Counted from the stretch's first letter, positions 1-9,460 are shown. The stretch: DNA of 64,000 nucleotides from Halovenus salina (GCF_026410925.1 NZ_CP112972.1:1736001-1800000); one strand, 5' to 3'. Notes: a model not told the origin generated them from the sequence alone. A program made the numbers and translations.

Positions 1-256
1 AATGGCATGTAGAATGGCTCGTCCTGTGTTATGATTGCAACGCTTGTGTTCATTATAGTTTTTTGATAGTCTGTTTGTTGCTTTGGTAGTTAATTGTCCT
101 CGATCTGTATCGTTTTACCGGAGTAGTACTTAGTGACGAGCAAGAAGGTTCTCAGTCTTACGGTTCGAATTACTCGTCAACCTCGTCGCATATGTGATAT
201 AGAGCGCGCTATGAGCGTGGCTGCGAACAACAGTATTGGGCCGGAAATTCACTATA

Positions 257-1816
257 TTAGTTTTGAGTCCGTGACATCTTAGACTCTGACTCTGCACCGG
301 TCTCTTCGTTTTCCGGCGGTTCTGTGTGTCGCTTTGTCTGTGCCGTGTCCGACGCCCCGGGCGAAGTAGCGTTGCTTGCTTCTGTGGTATCATCGAGAGG
401 CACTTGCAACGCATCTGCCCCAACCATCCACAGCTGTCGGATGACAATCTTTAGATCGAACCAGAATGACTGCTTGCGAATGTACAACAGATCGTACCGC
501 AGTTTCTCTTTCGGCTCAGCACCGGTGGCATTGTTGACCTGTGCTAGCCCTGTCAGTCCGGGCCGTACAAACCACCTGCGTCGCCAGTTTCCAACACCTT
601 TCTCAATGTCGGTATCAAGCTGTGGACGCTCAGGCCGCGGCCCAACAACGCTCATATCGCCGATTAGGATCGACCAGAGTTGCGGAATTTCGTCGAGATG
701 TGTCTTTCGAAGGACCCGACCGGTTCTTGTCACACGCGGATCGACCTCTCCTTTATCCTCTTCGCTCAGTTTTGCACCGCTCTTCGATTCTGCATCGGGA
801 ATCATGCTTCGGAACTTCGAGACAGTGAACGTGTCCCCGAACGCAGCCGTCCGGTCGTGACTGTAGAGAATTGGGCCACCGTCATCAAGTTTAATTGCCA
901 GACAAATGACTGCGATGACTGGCGACAGTACAAGTAGTGCTGTCGCTGCAAACGCTATATCGAAGAGGCGCTTTGCGATGTGAGTCTGCCAGTCCCACGG
1001 TTCGAGGTCCACTGAAAGAAGCGACTTTCCTGTATTCTCGGCAGTTAATACGTGATCAGCATGGTCCTGATGTACTAATGCGTTTATGCCGTGGTCGTAG
1101 CACGTTTCAATCGCTCCAAAGAACTCCTCGCGATCCGTTGCTGCAAACGCCAACAGCGCCGTATCGATATCCTCATCAACGATTACTTCATCCAGTCTCG
1201 CCAACCCACCCAGACACGGTAGTTCATCCAGTTGATCTGTCGCCCGCCCTCCGTCAGTAACTTCCACCGGTGCGGGCTCAAACCCCTCCGGTTCGTACAC
1301 GGACGGTGGTGAGACGTACCCAAGCACGGGGAGCTTCGTCGCCGTCAGTAGCGAGTCCATTGCTTTGGGGTCGTCTCCAACGATAATCGCTCGCGAACTG
1401 CCCGATGGCCGCCGCCGAATCGTAATCATAAATAGCGGCAACAAAACCAACAACGCTGTTGTCGTCAGCATTATTGTCGTTCGTGGAAGCCGATAGGAGT
1501 ATTTGAAGTATCCGATAGCGGCCAACCCGACCATCGCGAGAATCATACGTTTCTGGGTAAGCAAAATTGTATCCAGAATCCGCCGGGGTTGTGGTTTAAA
1601 TAACGGCCACATCGTCGCCAGAACAACAACAAGCGTCGTTATGACCGCAAACTGCAGTTCACCGGCTGGCAGCACCTCCGGGGCGGGATTCCCAAAGAAG
1701 GGGACAGTGGCAAACGCCTCGTGGACAACCCGGAGGTTCGTCGCGACGACAGCCCCCGCGGTCAACATTGCCGTCCCAAGAATACTTGAAAGTCGATACT
1801 GCCAGCCGGAATCCAT
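257..1816 (-). CDS. Polyprenyl-phosphate sugar transferase (exopolysaccharide/glycan initiation)
   Basis: 519 residues. The N-terminal ~130 residues hold four to five membrane helices, followed by a degenerate nucleotide-binding-like region. The C-terminal ~230 residues are a bacterial-type sugar transferase domain: a hydrophobic helix after KRLFDI, then the conserved stretch around VSKFRSMIPDAE, the DE-rich catalytic loop and GPRPERP. Family members transfer a sugar-1-phosphate from a UDP-sugar to undecaprenyl or dolichyl phosphate at the membrane, starting a surface polysaccharide or glycoprotein glycan. The hydrophilic Ser/Thr/Glu-rich tail after about residue 475 is typical of haloarchaeal versions. 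It is a single gene facing the window edge, near the epimerase and nucleotidyltransferase genes at 5.6-9.5 kb. The exact sugar is unknown. Confidence 0.88.
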   Translation of the reverse strand: MDSGWQYRLSSILGTAMLTAGAVVATNLRVVHEAFATVPFFGNPAPEVLPAGELQFAVITTLVVVLATMWPLFKPQPRRILDTILLTQKRMILAMVGLAAIGYFKYSYRLPRTTIMLTTTALLVLLPLFMITIRRRPSGSSRAIIVGDDPKAMDSLLTATKLPVLGYVSPPSVYEPEGFEPAPVEVTDGGRATDQLDELPCLGGLARLDEVIVDEDIDTALLAFAATDREEFFGAIETCYDHGINALVHQDHADHVLTAENTGKSLLSVDLEPWDWQTHIAKRLFDIAFAATALLVLSPVIAVICLAIKLDDGGPILYSHDRTAAFGDTFTVSKFRSMIPDAESKSGAKLSEEDKGEVDPRVTRTGRVLRKTHLDEIPQLWSILIGDMSVVGPRPERPQLDTDIEKGVGNWRRRWFVRPGLTGLAQVNNATGAEPKEKLRYDLLYIRKQSFWFDLKIVIRQLWMVGADALQVPLDDTTEASNATSPGASDTAQTKRHTEPPENEETGAESESKMSRTQN

Positions 1817-1878
1817 TAGCTATGAGTAATCTCAAGAATAATATAAAGGCTGTGAAAATTGCCGTAACCTGTCGGTAG

Positions 1879-2373
1879 TCACGTCGATATGACGTATCGA
1901 TCTGTGACGAACACAGTCACAGCCAAGAGCAGTGTCACCGCAAGCACCCACCAGTCGGCAGAAACATACCAGCCGGGCGTCGGGTTTCGCCACCACGAGA
2001 ACGGATACAGAGCCGCACCACCTGCGCCGTCAGCCCAGGCTTTCACGGCATCAACAAGTAGGTGTGAGCAGCCACCGGCCGTCAATAACCCGAACGCACA
2101 GACCTGTTTCTCACGCGTAGCGAACAGGACAGCACCAATCCCCGACAAGAGGAGAACGCCTCCAAGTGTATGAATCGCACCCCAACTGAAGCCAATCCCC
2201 AGAGACTGCTCAATGAGGTGGTCGTCAACGAACATATCGATCCGATTCAGGTCGGGCAAAATTGAACCGACCATCCCGACGACGACCCAGCGACGATCAA
2301 GCCACGAGGCAGTCCAGCCGAGAGCAGTGAACACCGCAAATGCAAATAGAGCGTGGGAAAACAAGTCAGCCAT
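1879..2373 (-). CDS. Membrane-bound metal-dependent hydrolase (YdjM-like)
   Basis: 164 residues from the ATG at 2373. The start MADLFSHALFAF is the usual N-terminus of the YdjM/LexA-regulated membrane hydrolase family. Conserved features are the early His, the SILPDLNRID segment with two Asp after helix two, IHTLGG and SHLLVDAVKAW. About five membrane helices are visible. A longer upstream reading frame is open but lacks family similarity and overlaps the neighbouring gene. The start overlaps the end of the upstream OB-fold membrane gene by 8 nt, so the two are probably cotranscribed. The biochemical role of this family is not well established. Confidence 0.8.
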   Translation of the reverse strand: MADLFSHALFAFAVFTALGWTASWLDRRWVVVGMVGSILPDLNRIDMFVDDHLIEQSLGIGFSWGAIHTLGGVLLLSGIGAVLFATREKQVCAFGLLTAGGCSHLLVDAVKAWADGAGGAALYPFSWWRNPTPGWYVSADWWVLAVTLLLAVTVFVTDRYVIST

Positions 2374-2863
2374 CGTGCTCACCGCCCTCGCGAGCGACAA
2401 ATCGCATCCGACGCAAATCGATATGCCAGTACCGCAGAAATGCCCCGACGACCAGCAAGACACCCGCAACGGAGGCACCGAGCTTGTATCGCTGATCGCC
2501 CGGCCCTTCGTTGACCACAACGACAGACTCGGCCGTCTGGACGGTGCCACTGTCCGAGAGCGTTCCGTGCACCTGGACGACGCCGCCTGTTTCGACATCT
2601 GCGTTCGACCCTCGAACCTCGACGACCCGTGCGATCTCGCCGTCATCTTTCTCGACGTGCATGACGAATCCGGTTGTAGTTTGCTCGGTGACAGTGCCGA
2701 ACAAGAGGACCTGTTGGCCGTCCCAGCCGTCCGGGTTCTCGGCCAGTTGCTCTCCCGAGGGATGTGGCCAGTTATTGTCGTAGGCCCCCCCGTAGTGGAC
2801 GCACAGTGTGGCCGTAATGCAGACGAGGGTTATCAGAAAAACGAGACGTGAGGTGGTCCGCAT
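2366..2863 (-). CDS. Membrane-anchored OB-fold-like protein, unknown function
   Basis: 165 residues from ATG at 2863 (MRTTSRLVF). One N-terminal helix (about residues 5-22), an extracytoplasmic beta-rich domain of about 90 residues, and a second helix near residues 128-145 followed by a basic tail. The middle pattern (VLLFGTVTEQ, FVMHVEKDDGE, VEVRGS, GGVVQVHGTL) resembles the OB fold of CcmE-like or nucleic-acid-binding proteins, but I see no heme-binding His motif. It overlaps the downstream hydrolase gene by 8 nt. The upstream extension to 2971 is possible but less likely, since the signal-anchor then sits 40 residues in. Confidence 0.65.
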   Translation of the reverse strand: MRTTSRLVFLITLVCITATLCVHYGGAYDNNWPHPSGEQLAENPDGWDGQQVLLFGTVTEQTTTGFVMHVEKDDGEIARVVEVRGSNADVETGGVVQVHGTLSDSGTVQTAESVVVVNEGPGDQRYKLGASVAGVLLVVGAFLRYWHIDLRRMRFVAREGGEHDG

Positions 2864-2992
2864 CTGTCTGTCTGATTTCAAGCTACTCACATCAAGTTTC
2901 CGGAGTTTCTGAGTACCCGAACCACAGAAATTAGACAGAGAGACGTCTTGGATAGCAGAATTTTTACGCATCTCTCGTGAAGCGTATCGCTA

Positions 2993-4753
2993 ATGGCCGA
3001 CGACGAAGATAGTTCCAATCAACTACTCGACGAGAACGGGCGACTCTTTGGGCTCGTCAACATTGTTGATGCCCTGGTCGTCCTATTGGTCCTCGCAGTT
3101 GTGGTCGCAGGTGTTGCATTGTTACTTCCCGGAGGTGGCGAATCTGAGACACGATATGTCACGCTCGACCTCGGTGACCAGCCCGATTTCCTTGCTGAAG
3201 AGATTAGTGCGGGTGATGCGTGGGAGCCTAGGGGAACATCGCACTCAGTCACCATCACCGATGTGTACCGGTTCAACAACGCCGACAACGACACGAGTGT
3301 CCTCGCACGCGCCGAGGTCAATGGAACAGAAATCGAACCAGAAGAGCCTGACGAAGATCCCGTCTTCGAGTTCCAGGGTAACCCGCTTCGGGCAGGCCAG
3401 ACGTTCACAATGGTTACCTCCGAGTACGAGGTCGACGCCTCCGTGACCCGTGTCGAAACGGAAGGCGAGACCCTCCCAGTCAGCGATAGCGAGCTTATCC
3501 TCGAAACGAGTCTCCCCACGGCAACAGCAAGTGAAATCGAGATCGGCGATCAGTTCACTGCCAGCGGCGACGTTCTCGCCGAAGTAACGGGGTTCGAGAT
3601 CTTCGCAGCAGGCGGAGATAGCGGCCAACAATACACCCTGATTGGACTCACAACGAAGACAATAGAGCGAGGCGAAACACAGTACCTCGGCGAGACCCGA
3701 ATCGCAATCGGCCAGTCGCTCACCTTCAGCGGTGACAGGTACAGTCTCAGTGGCGAGATAATCAACCGCGAGACAAGCGAGATTCGGACACAGAACAGCG
3801 AGTTTGTCGTCGAAGCGACACTGCAGTCGGCAACCGCAAACGAGATTGAGGCCGGCAACAACTTCACCGCCGGCGGTGAGACGTTCGGTGAGGTAACAAG
3901 TATAGAGCTTTTCCCTGGAACAGAGGAAAGTGACCAGCGGTACGCTCTCGTCGGAATCACAGCCAGAACAGTCGAGCGCGACGGCCAGCAGTTCATCGGT
4001 AACACGCGCATCGCAGTCAACCGGTCGCTCAATTTCGACGGCAATGGCTATAGCTTCGGTGGGAAGATCATCCAGCGCGGAACGGCCAATCTCACAACGG
4101 AAGCGCGGCCACTCGTCGTCCAGACAGAAGTTCCGGCAACCGTCGCCAACGATATTGCCGCCGGCGACCAGTTCAGTATAAACGACCGCCCCATTGTCAC
4201 CGTTGGCTCGGTCACCGTCTATCCGACAGCAAATCCGGACGTTCGGCGGGTGGTTCTCGGTGTGTCCGCGAAGACGCGAATGGAGAGCGGGGCGCTTCTC
4301 TTCGGTGACCGCCAGCTTCGCATCGGCTCACAGCTCCCGATTCAGACCGATAACTACGATATCCAAGGCGAGATTATTCGGCGGGGAAGCCTCAACGAAC
4401 CCGGCAACCCGGCGACGCAGACGGTCACCGTCCAGCTGAAAAATATCCCACCGGAGCGAGCAGAGAGCCTCACTGCCGGAATGACCGAAGAGAGCCGTGA
4501 CAGAACGACCGCAGCGGTCCAGAATGTGAGTTCACAGCCCGCCGAGATTATCCTCGAAAGCGAGAGTGGCGAGATCTTCCTCCGAGAACACCCCCGGAAC
4601 AAGGATGTCGAGTTGACGGTCGACCTCTCGGTCCGCGAACTCGAAGGTGGGACAGTTCGGTTCCGCGGAGAGACGCTTCGGGTTGGACAGAACCTCGCAC
4701 TCGAACTCGGCGCTATCACCGTCAACGGCGAAATAATCGAGTTCGAGGAATGA
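2993..4753 (+). CDS. Membrane-anchored repeat protein (DUF4330-like)
   Basis: 586 residues. After an acidic 20-residue cytoplasmic start comes one helix (about 22-46). The rest is extracellular and acidic. At least three tandem beta-rich repeats of about 95 residues are visible at roughly 172-265, 274-368 and 378-472. Each begins with a pattern like TAxxIExGDQFT and ends with RY/NYSxxGEIIxRG, and a degenerate copy lies at 55-155. The N-terminal block LLDENGRLFGLVNIVDALVV matches the DUF4330 family I know from haloarchaea. It overlaps the following gene by 4 nt (ATGA), so they form an operon. The function is unknown; a surface-exposed structural or adhesion role is only a guess. Confidence 0.75.
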   Translation: MADDEDSSNQLLDENGRLFGLVNIVDALVVLLVLAVVVAGVALLLPGGGESETRYVTLDLGDQPDFLAEEISAGDAWEPRGTSHSVTITDVYRFNNADNDTSVLARAEVNGTEIEPEEPDEDPVFEFQGNPLRAGQTFTMVTSEYEVDASVTRVETEGETLPVSDSELILETSLPTATASEIEIGDQFTASGDVLAEVTGFEIFAAGGDSGQQYTLIGLTTKTIERGETQYLGETRIAIGQSLTFSGDRYSLSGEIINRETSEIRTQNSEFVVEATLQSATANEIEAGNNFTAGGETFGEVTSIELFPGTEESDQRYALVGITARTVERDGQQFIGNTRIAVNRSLNFDGNGYSFGGKIIQRGTANLTTEARPLVVQTEVPATVANDIAAGDQFSINDRPIVTVGSVTVYPTANPDVRRVVLGVSAKTRMESGALLFGDRQLRIGSQLPIQTDNYDIQGEIIRRGSLNEPGNPATQTVTVQLKNIPPERAESLTAGMTEESRDRTTAAVQNVSSQPAEIILESESGEIFLREHPRNKDVELTVDLSVRELEGGTVRFRGETLRVGQNLALELGAITVNGEIIEFEE

Positions 4754-5529
4754 CCGTTCGTGACCATCCGATAGCACAGGACTCTGCCGTCGTTAGCAGT
4801 CTCTCAGGCATTCGAGATCGCGTTGTCGCTGCCTGCAAGCAGTCACGTATCGCCGAGCCAGCGATGGGAGCCCTTCGTCGGCTGCGAAGTCTGCGAACCA
4901 CAACAGAGAAAGAAACAAACGAGGCCAAGCCGGCTGTTGCAAACTCACGACTCCTCCGGATGACTCGTCGAGTTACGGCTGCGGTCAGCAACGCAGGAAG
5001 CGCTTCACGACTGGCTGGCATGATGACGGGTGGACGGCATCTCGTCGAATCGTCGTGGCTGTATCGCTGGCTGACGGCCGAACCCGAGCCGGATGTCGTC
5101 GTTATCGATCTCCGGGAGACGTTGACCGTCGGTCCGTGGCTTCGTCTTCTCCAGCGCACAATCGTGTGGATACTTCCAGCAGCCCTTTCGTCCCTTCTCT
5201 TTCGGAGTTGCCGTCGCATCCACCGCATCCTCACCAAACGCCCGGTTCAAGCCGGGAGTCTAGCTCTCGGGACTGTCGCTGTCCTCGTGCTCGCACTCGC
5301 AACACGATCTGGAGATCCATCACGAGTGCTCGTCGGTGTAGGAGCACTGCTTGCCCTGCTGGCGGCTATCGGCAGTCGGGTTACTTGGACGTGGACGGAC
5401 CTCCGTGAGACGAGAGGCTACCAAGTGCTCGCCAGGGCCTTCGAGCCACCGGAACCGCCGGAGCCGGCGACACAGGAAGGACACGACAGAGACTCGAGCG
5501 ACCGAACAGACGAAGAGAAGACGCGATAA
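4750..5529 (+). CDS. Conserved haloarchaeal membrane protein, unknown function
   Basis: 259 residues, starting in a 4-nt ATGA overlap with the repeat-protein gene. The first ~110 residues are hydrophilic and Arg-rich. One stretch (about 130-150) and two strongly hydrophobic helices (about 172-190 and 195-212) follow, and the C-terminus is charged and Pro/Glu-rich. No catalytic motif is recognised. Its tight coupling to the upstream surface repeat protein suggests that the two products act together, perhaps in export or anchoring; this is inference from position only. Confidence 0.6.
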   Translation: MTVRDHPIAQDSAVVSSLSGIRDRVVAACKQSRIAEPAMGALRRLRSLRTTTEKETNEAKPAVANSRLLRMTRRVTAAVSNAGSASRLAGMMTGGRHLVESSWLYRWLTAEPEPDVVVIDLRETLTVGPWLRLLQRTIVWILPAALSSLLFRSCRRIHRILTKRPVQAGSLALGTVAVLVLALATRSGDPSRVLVGVGALLALLAAIGSRVTWTWTDLRETRGYQVLARAFEPPEPPEPATQEGHDRDSSDRTDEEKTR

Positions 5530-5559
5530 CGGGCCCCAATACAGGCAGACCAGTACGCG

Positions 5560-5583
5560 GCGTTCTTCGTCTCTTTTTTATTA
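5560..5583 (+). terminator. T-tract terminator after the repeat-protein operon
   Basis: A run of six T (within CTCTTTTTTATTA) follows the stop codon at 5529 in an otherwise GC-rich setting. Archaeal termination commonly uses such U-tracts without a strong hairpin. The same stretch is upstream of the epimerase gene and may also contribute to its promoter. Confidence 0.4.
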
Positions 5584-5605
5584 TCCACCGTCGAACACGA
5601 AGCGT

Positions 5606-6592
5606 GTGAATGTCCTCGTCACTGGCGGTGCCGGCTTCATCGGCGGTCACATCAGCGAGCAACTCGCCGGTAGCGGCCATAACGTAACCGTTATCGACAA
5701 CTTCGAACCGTACTACGACCTGGGAATCAAAGAGCACAACGTCGAGGCGGCACGGCAGGCAGCCACCGACGCCGGCGGCAGCTATGAGCTCGTTCGAGAG
5801 TCCATCACCGACGCTGAAATCGTCGACGAGCTGGTCACTGACAGCGATGTCGTCTACCACCAGGCCGCGCAAGCGGGGGTCCGCAAGAGCGTCGACGAGC
5901 CCGCAAAGGTCAACAGCTACAACGTCGACGGCACGGTCAATGTGCTCGACGCCGCACGAACCCACGACGTTGAGCGTGTCGTCGTCGCTTCCTCGTCGTC
6001 GGTCTACGGTAAGCCCGAATACCTCCCCTACAACGAGGACCACCCCACTACACCAGTCTCGCCGTACGGCGTCTCCAAACTCGCCACCGAGCAGTACGCC
6101 CGCGTCTACAGCGAAATCTACGGGCTTCCAACCGTCTCACTGCGGTATTTTACTGTCTACGGGCCACGTATGCGCCCGAACATGGCGATGACGAACTTCG
6201 TCTCTCGGTGTCTCCACGGCGAGCCCCCAGTCATCTACGGCACCGGCGAGCAGACACGTGATTTCACCTACGTCGACGACGTGCGTCGGGTCAACGAACA
6301 GCTCCTGGCCGACGACAGCGCGGACGGCGAGATTATGAACATCGGCTCGACGGACAACATCGACATCCAGACACTCGCCGAAGTCATCCGCGATGAAATC
6401 GACCCGGCGCTCGATATCGTCTACGACGACCCCCGGGAAGGCGACGCAGAACACACGCATGCCGACGTGTCGAAGGCGGCCGAGTTGCTCGACTACGAGC
6501 CGACGTTCGATATCCGCGAAGGTGTCCGGGAGTTCATCGAGTGGTACCGCGCAAACGAGGAGTGGTACGACCCACTCGTGCGACAGTCCTGA
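5606..6592 (+). CDS. NAD-dependent nucleotide-sugar epimerase/dehydratase
   Basis: 328 residues from the GTG at 5606, which places the Rossmann motif GGAGFIGGH at the N-terminus. An open frame continues upstream to 5351 but shows no homology and lies inside the preceding gene. It is an extended short-chain dehydrogenase with the YGVSK catalytic Tyr/Lys, an SSSVYG serine, and the RYFTVYGPRMRPNMA substrate loop. These resemble UDP-glucose 4-epimerases and UDP-glucuronate epimerases. Cytoplasmic. It lies next to two nucleotidyltransferases and UDP-glucose dehydrogenase, so it probably supplies an epimerised hexose or hexuronic acid for the surface glycan. Substrate specificity cannot be read from the sequence. 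Confidence 0.88.
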   Translation: MNVLVTGGAGFIGGHISEQLAGSGHNVTVIDNFEPYYDLGIKEHNVEAARQAATDAGGSYELVRESITDAEIVDELVTDSDVVYHQAAQAGVRKSVDEPAKVNSYNVDGTVNVLDAARTHDVERVVVASSSSVYGKPEYLPYNEDHPTTPVSPYGVSKLATEQYARVYSEIYGLPTVSLRYFTVYGPRMRPNMAMTNFVSRCLHGEPPVIYGTGEQTRDFTYVDDVRRVNEQLLADDSADGEIMNIGSTDNIDIQTLAEVIRDEIDPALDIVYDDPREGDAEHTHADVSKAAELLDYEPTFDIREGVREFIEWYRANEEWYDPLVRQS

Positions 6593-6601
6593 GAAGAGCC
6601 A

Positions 6602-7318
6602 TCATACGCCCTCAGAGTCAAAAACCTGCTCCGCTTGCTGGGCATCTGCGGGAGTGTTCACGTTCACCCTATCAGTGTCAAGCTCAACAGCTTCGACAAG
6701 CCGCCCAGCCCGAATCAACACGCCCAGCGCGTCAGCAAGTTCGTACTCACCACGTGGGGACGGCTCTATCAGTTCGAGTGCGTCGAACACCCGCGGAGAC
6801 AGCACGTAACAGCCAGTTGTCACCAGCGTGGACGGCGGCTCGTCGGGCTTCTCGACAATACCCGTCACCCGTTTTCCGTCAACCGTGACGACCCCCGTTT
6901 CGCGCGCTCTGTCCGGCTCTGCCTTCTCGACAGCGATGACTGCGTCACTGTCAGACTCCTCGAACCGCTGGATTGGTCGGTCGAGTGTCCCGTCGACGAC
7001 GTTGTCTCCGTTCAGGACGACGAAGGACTCGTCGACGTGCGGTTCGACCAACCCAATCGCATGGCCGAGTCCCAAGCGCTCGCGCTGGTGGACGTACGTT
7101 ATCGGCCAACCCTCGAATGACTCACCAAAGTGGTCGATAATATCACCGGCACGGTAACCGACGACCACGATTAGCTCATCGACACCACTGTCGAGCAGTG
7201 CCTCAAAAACGTGTTCGAGCAGTGGCCGCCCGGCAACCGAGACGAGACCTTTCGGTTTTGAGTCGGTCAGCGGACGCAGACGAGTTCCTTCACCGGCCGC
7301 AGGCACGACGCCGATCAC
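6602..7318 (-). CDS. Sugar-1-phosphate nucleotidyltransferase
   Basis: 238 residues. The N-terminal signature VPAAGEGTRLRPLTDSKPKG is the nucleotide-binding loop of the RmlA/GlmU-type nucleotidyltransferases. The NGDNVV motif carries the metal-binding Asp. It makes an NDP-sugar from an NTP and a sugar phosphate in the cytoplasm. The start overlaps the stop of the upstream paralogue by 4 nt, so the two are translationally coupled. There is no C-terminal left-handed beta-helix, so it is a single-function enzyme. It may be a second glucose-1-phosphate uridylyl/thymidylyltransferase with different sugar preference. Confidence 0.87.
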   Translation of the reverse strand: MIGVVPAAGEGTRLRPLTDSKPKGLVSVAGRPLLEHVFEALLDSGVDELIVVVGYRAGDIIDHFGESFEGWPITYVHQRERLGLGHAIGLVEPHVDESFVVLNGDNVVDGTLDRPIQRFEESDSDAVIAVEKAEPDRARETGVVTVDGKRVTGIVEKPDEPPSTLVTTGCYVLSPRVFDALELIEPSPRGEYELADALGVLIRAGRLVEAVELDTDRVNVNTPADAQQAEQVFDSEGV

Positions 7319-8067
7319 GACTCGCTGGCTTCGGTATCGGCCTCCTCGGCGACGACGCCGTCTTCGAGTCGGCGCTCGGCCTCGTCGCGGTCTTCCGGAT
7401 AGCCGACATCGATACGCCAGCCATCAAGGCCGATAGCATCGATAGTCCGGCCAGACTGGAGAAGGAGGTCGACCGCATCCGAGAGTTCGTACTCGTCGCG
7501 GTTCGAGGGTTGAACGAGGTTGCAGGCGTGGAAAATCGCGGGGGTGAACGTATAGAAGCCGGTCATCACGAGATTCGACGGCGGGTCCTCGGGTTTCTCG
7601 ACGACTTCCTCGATTTCGCCGTACTTGTTCGTGTCACAGACACCGTATCGAGAGGCTTCGTCCCAGGGAACCTCTTCGACGAGGAAGGCGGCGTCGGTGC
7701 GGTCTTCGTTGTGTCGGTTGACGACATCCTCAAGATTCGCCTGGAAGATGTTGTCTCCGAGCATCAGCATGAAGTCGCCGTCGACGTGCTCTTCGGCGGT
7801 CAGCAGTGCGTGTGCAAGTCCCTTCTGTTCGCGCTGGTGGGTGTAGGTGATCGGGACACCCTCGAACTCGTCGCCGTAGTGTTCGATGACGTGTTCTTTC
7901 TTGTAGCCGACGACGACGACAAGTTGGTCGGCTCCCAGGTCGACGAGTTGCTCAAAGCAATGTGTCAAGATTGGTTTATCAGCAACTTCGACCATTCCCT
8001 TCGGCTTATCCTCGGTCAGCGGCCGCAGCCTCGTTCCTTCCCCGGCCGCGAGTACGACAGCATCCAT
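7315..8067 (-). CDS. aglF: UTP/dTTP-glucose-1-phosphate nucleotidyltransferase, AglF-like
   Basis: 250 residues with the VLAAGEGTRLRPLTEDKPKGM loop at residues 5-25 and the metal motif MLGDNIF. It resembles Haloferax AglF, a glucose-1-phosphate uridylyltransferase of N-glycosylation, and AglF and AglM act successively there to make UDP-glucuronate. Here the gene is divergent from the aglM-like gene, with 88 nt between the two start codons that must hold both promoters. It forms a two-gene operon with the nucleotidyltransferase downstream (4-nt overlap). The symbol is by similarity and is not certain, as two paralogues are present. Confidence 0.8.
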   Translation of the reverse strand: MDAVVLAAGEGTRLRPLTEDKPKGMVEVADKPILTHCFEQLVDLGADQLVVVVGYKKEHVIEHYGDEFEGVPITYTHQREQKGLAHALLTAEEHVDGDFMLMLGDNIFQANLEDVVNRHNEDRTDAAFLVEEVPWDEASRYGVCDTNKYGEIEEVVEKPEDPPSNLVMTGFYTFTPAIFHACNLVQPSNRDEYELSDAVDLLLQSGRTIDAIGLDGWRIDVGYPEDRDEAERRLEDGVVAEEADTEASES

Positions 8068-8155
8068 ACCACGTTATCTTTCGCTGAGGTGAATAAGTAT
8101 TGTGGACCCCTCGGCAAACCGAAACCAACAGGTATCATCTCCATCTGGTAAACGT

Positions 8156-9460
8156 ATGGACATCAGCATCGTCGGCTCTGGATACGTCGGGACGACGGTC
8201 GCGGTCTGTCTCGCCGACGCTGGACACCGCGTGACGAACGTCGACATCGACACCGCGGTCGTCGACGCCATCAATGCGGGCGAGGCCCCGATTCACGAGC
8301 CAGACCTCGACAGCCTCGTCAGTCAGTACGGCGGTGACCGCCTCAAAGCAACGACGGAGTACGACGCCGTCTGCGAGACCGACCTCACGCTGCTTGCGCT
8401 TCCGACACCGTCGAACGACGACGGCAGCATCGACAGCTCGATTCTCGAAGCCGCCGCGAAGTCACTCGGCGACGCACTCGCCGACAAAGACGACCCACAC
8501 GTCATCGCGGTCAAAAGCACGGTCATCCCAGGGATTGTCGAAGAAACGATTGCGCCACAGATCGCAGCCGCAGCAGACGGGGCCATCGGCGAGGACATCC
8601 ACATCGGCACGAACCCCGAGTTCCTCCGCGAGGGGAGTGCAGTCGACGACTTCCAGAACCCAGATAGAGTCGTGATCGGAGCCGACTCGTCGCTGGCCCG
8701 CGAGCGTCTCGAAGCGGTCTACGAGCCAGTGACCGAACAGGCAGACCGGGAGATTCCAGTCGTGACCACTGGAACCCGGGAGGCGATGATGATCAAGTAC
8801 GCCAGCAACGCCTTCCTCGCCTCGAAGGTCAGCCTCATCAACGAGTTGGGTGTCATCTGCAAGGCCTACGGCGTCGACTCTTACGAGGTAGCCGAGGCGA
8901 TGGGCCTCGACGACCGTATCGGCGAGCGATTCCTCCGATCGGGGGTCGGGTGGGGAGGAAGTTGTTTCCCCAAGGATACTGACGCCCTCATCGCGGCCGG
9001 CCGCGAGCGCGGCATCGACCCGGTCGTCCTCGATGCAGTCAGAGAACGGAACGACCGCCAGCCAGAGCAGATGCTCGAGTTGCTCGCCGACCACATCGAT
9101 ATCGACGGCGCAACGGTTGCTGTGCTCGGACTCGCGTTCAAGCCCGGTACCGACGACACCCGCAATACTCGTGCCGTTCCGGTTATCGAGGGCGTCCGCG
9201 AACGCGGCGGCGAGGTCGTCGCCTACGACCCCGTCGCGGTTGAGGACATGCGAGAACGCTACCCCAGCGTCGAGTTCGAGGCGGCAGCGTCGCCTGCGGA
9301 CGCACTCGACGGGGCAGATGGGGCACTCGTCGTCACCGACTGGGACGAGTTCGCCGCACTGGACGAGGAGTTCGATGCGATGGAGACGCCGGTCGTTATC
9401 GATGGCCGTCGTATTATCGCCCGGCGCGACGGGCTCACCTACGAAGGCCTCACCTGGTAG
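8156..9460 (+). CDS. aglM: UDP-glucose 6-dehydrogenase
   Basis: 434 residues from ATG at 8156. N-terminal NAD-binding GSGYVG at residues 7-12, the catalytic segment GVGWGGSCFPKD with the nucleophilic Cys, and C-terminal KPGTDDTRNTRAVPVIEG for UDP-sugar binding. It oxidises UDP-glucose to UDP-glucuronate in two NAD+-dependent steps, giving hexuronic acids for S-layer glycans as AglM does in Haloferax. The frame is open to 8102 but the Rossmann fold requires the 8156 start. It is divergent from the aglF-like gene. Confidence 0.9.
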   Translation: MDISIVGSGYVGTTVAVCLADAGHRVTNVDIDTAVVDAINAGEAPIHEPDLDSLVSQYGGDRLKATTEYDAVCETDLTLLALPTPSNDDGSIDSSILEAAAKSLGDALADKDDPHVIAVKSTVIPGIVEETIAPQIAAAADGAIGEDIHIGTNPEFLREGSAVDDFQNPDRVVIGADSSLARERLEAVYEPVTEQADREIPVVTTGTREAMMIKYASNAFLASKVSLINELGVICKAYGVDSYEVAEAMGLDDRIGERFLRSGVGWGGSCFPKDTDALIAAGRERGIDPVVLDAVRERNDRQPEQMLELLADHIDIDGATVAVLGLAFKPGTDDTRNTRAVPVIEGVRERGGEVVAYDPVAVEDMRERYPSVEFEAAASPADALDGADGALVVTDWDEFAALDEEFDAMETPVVIDGRRIIARRDGLTYEGLTW

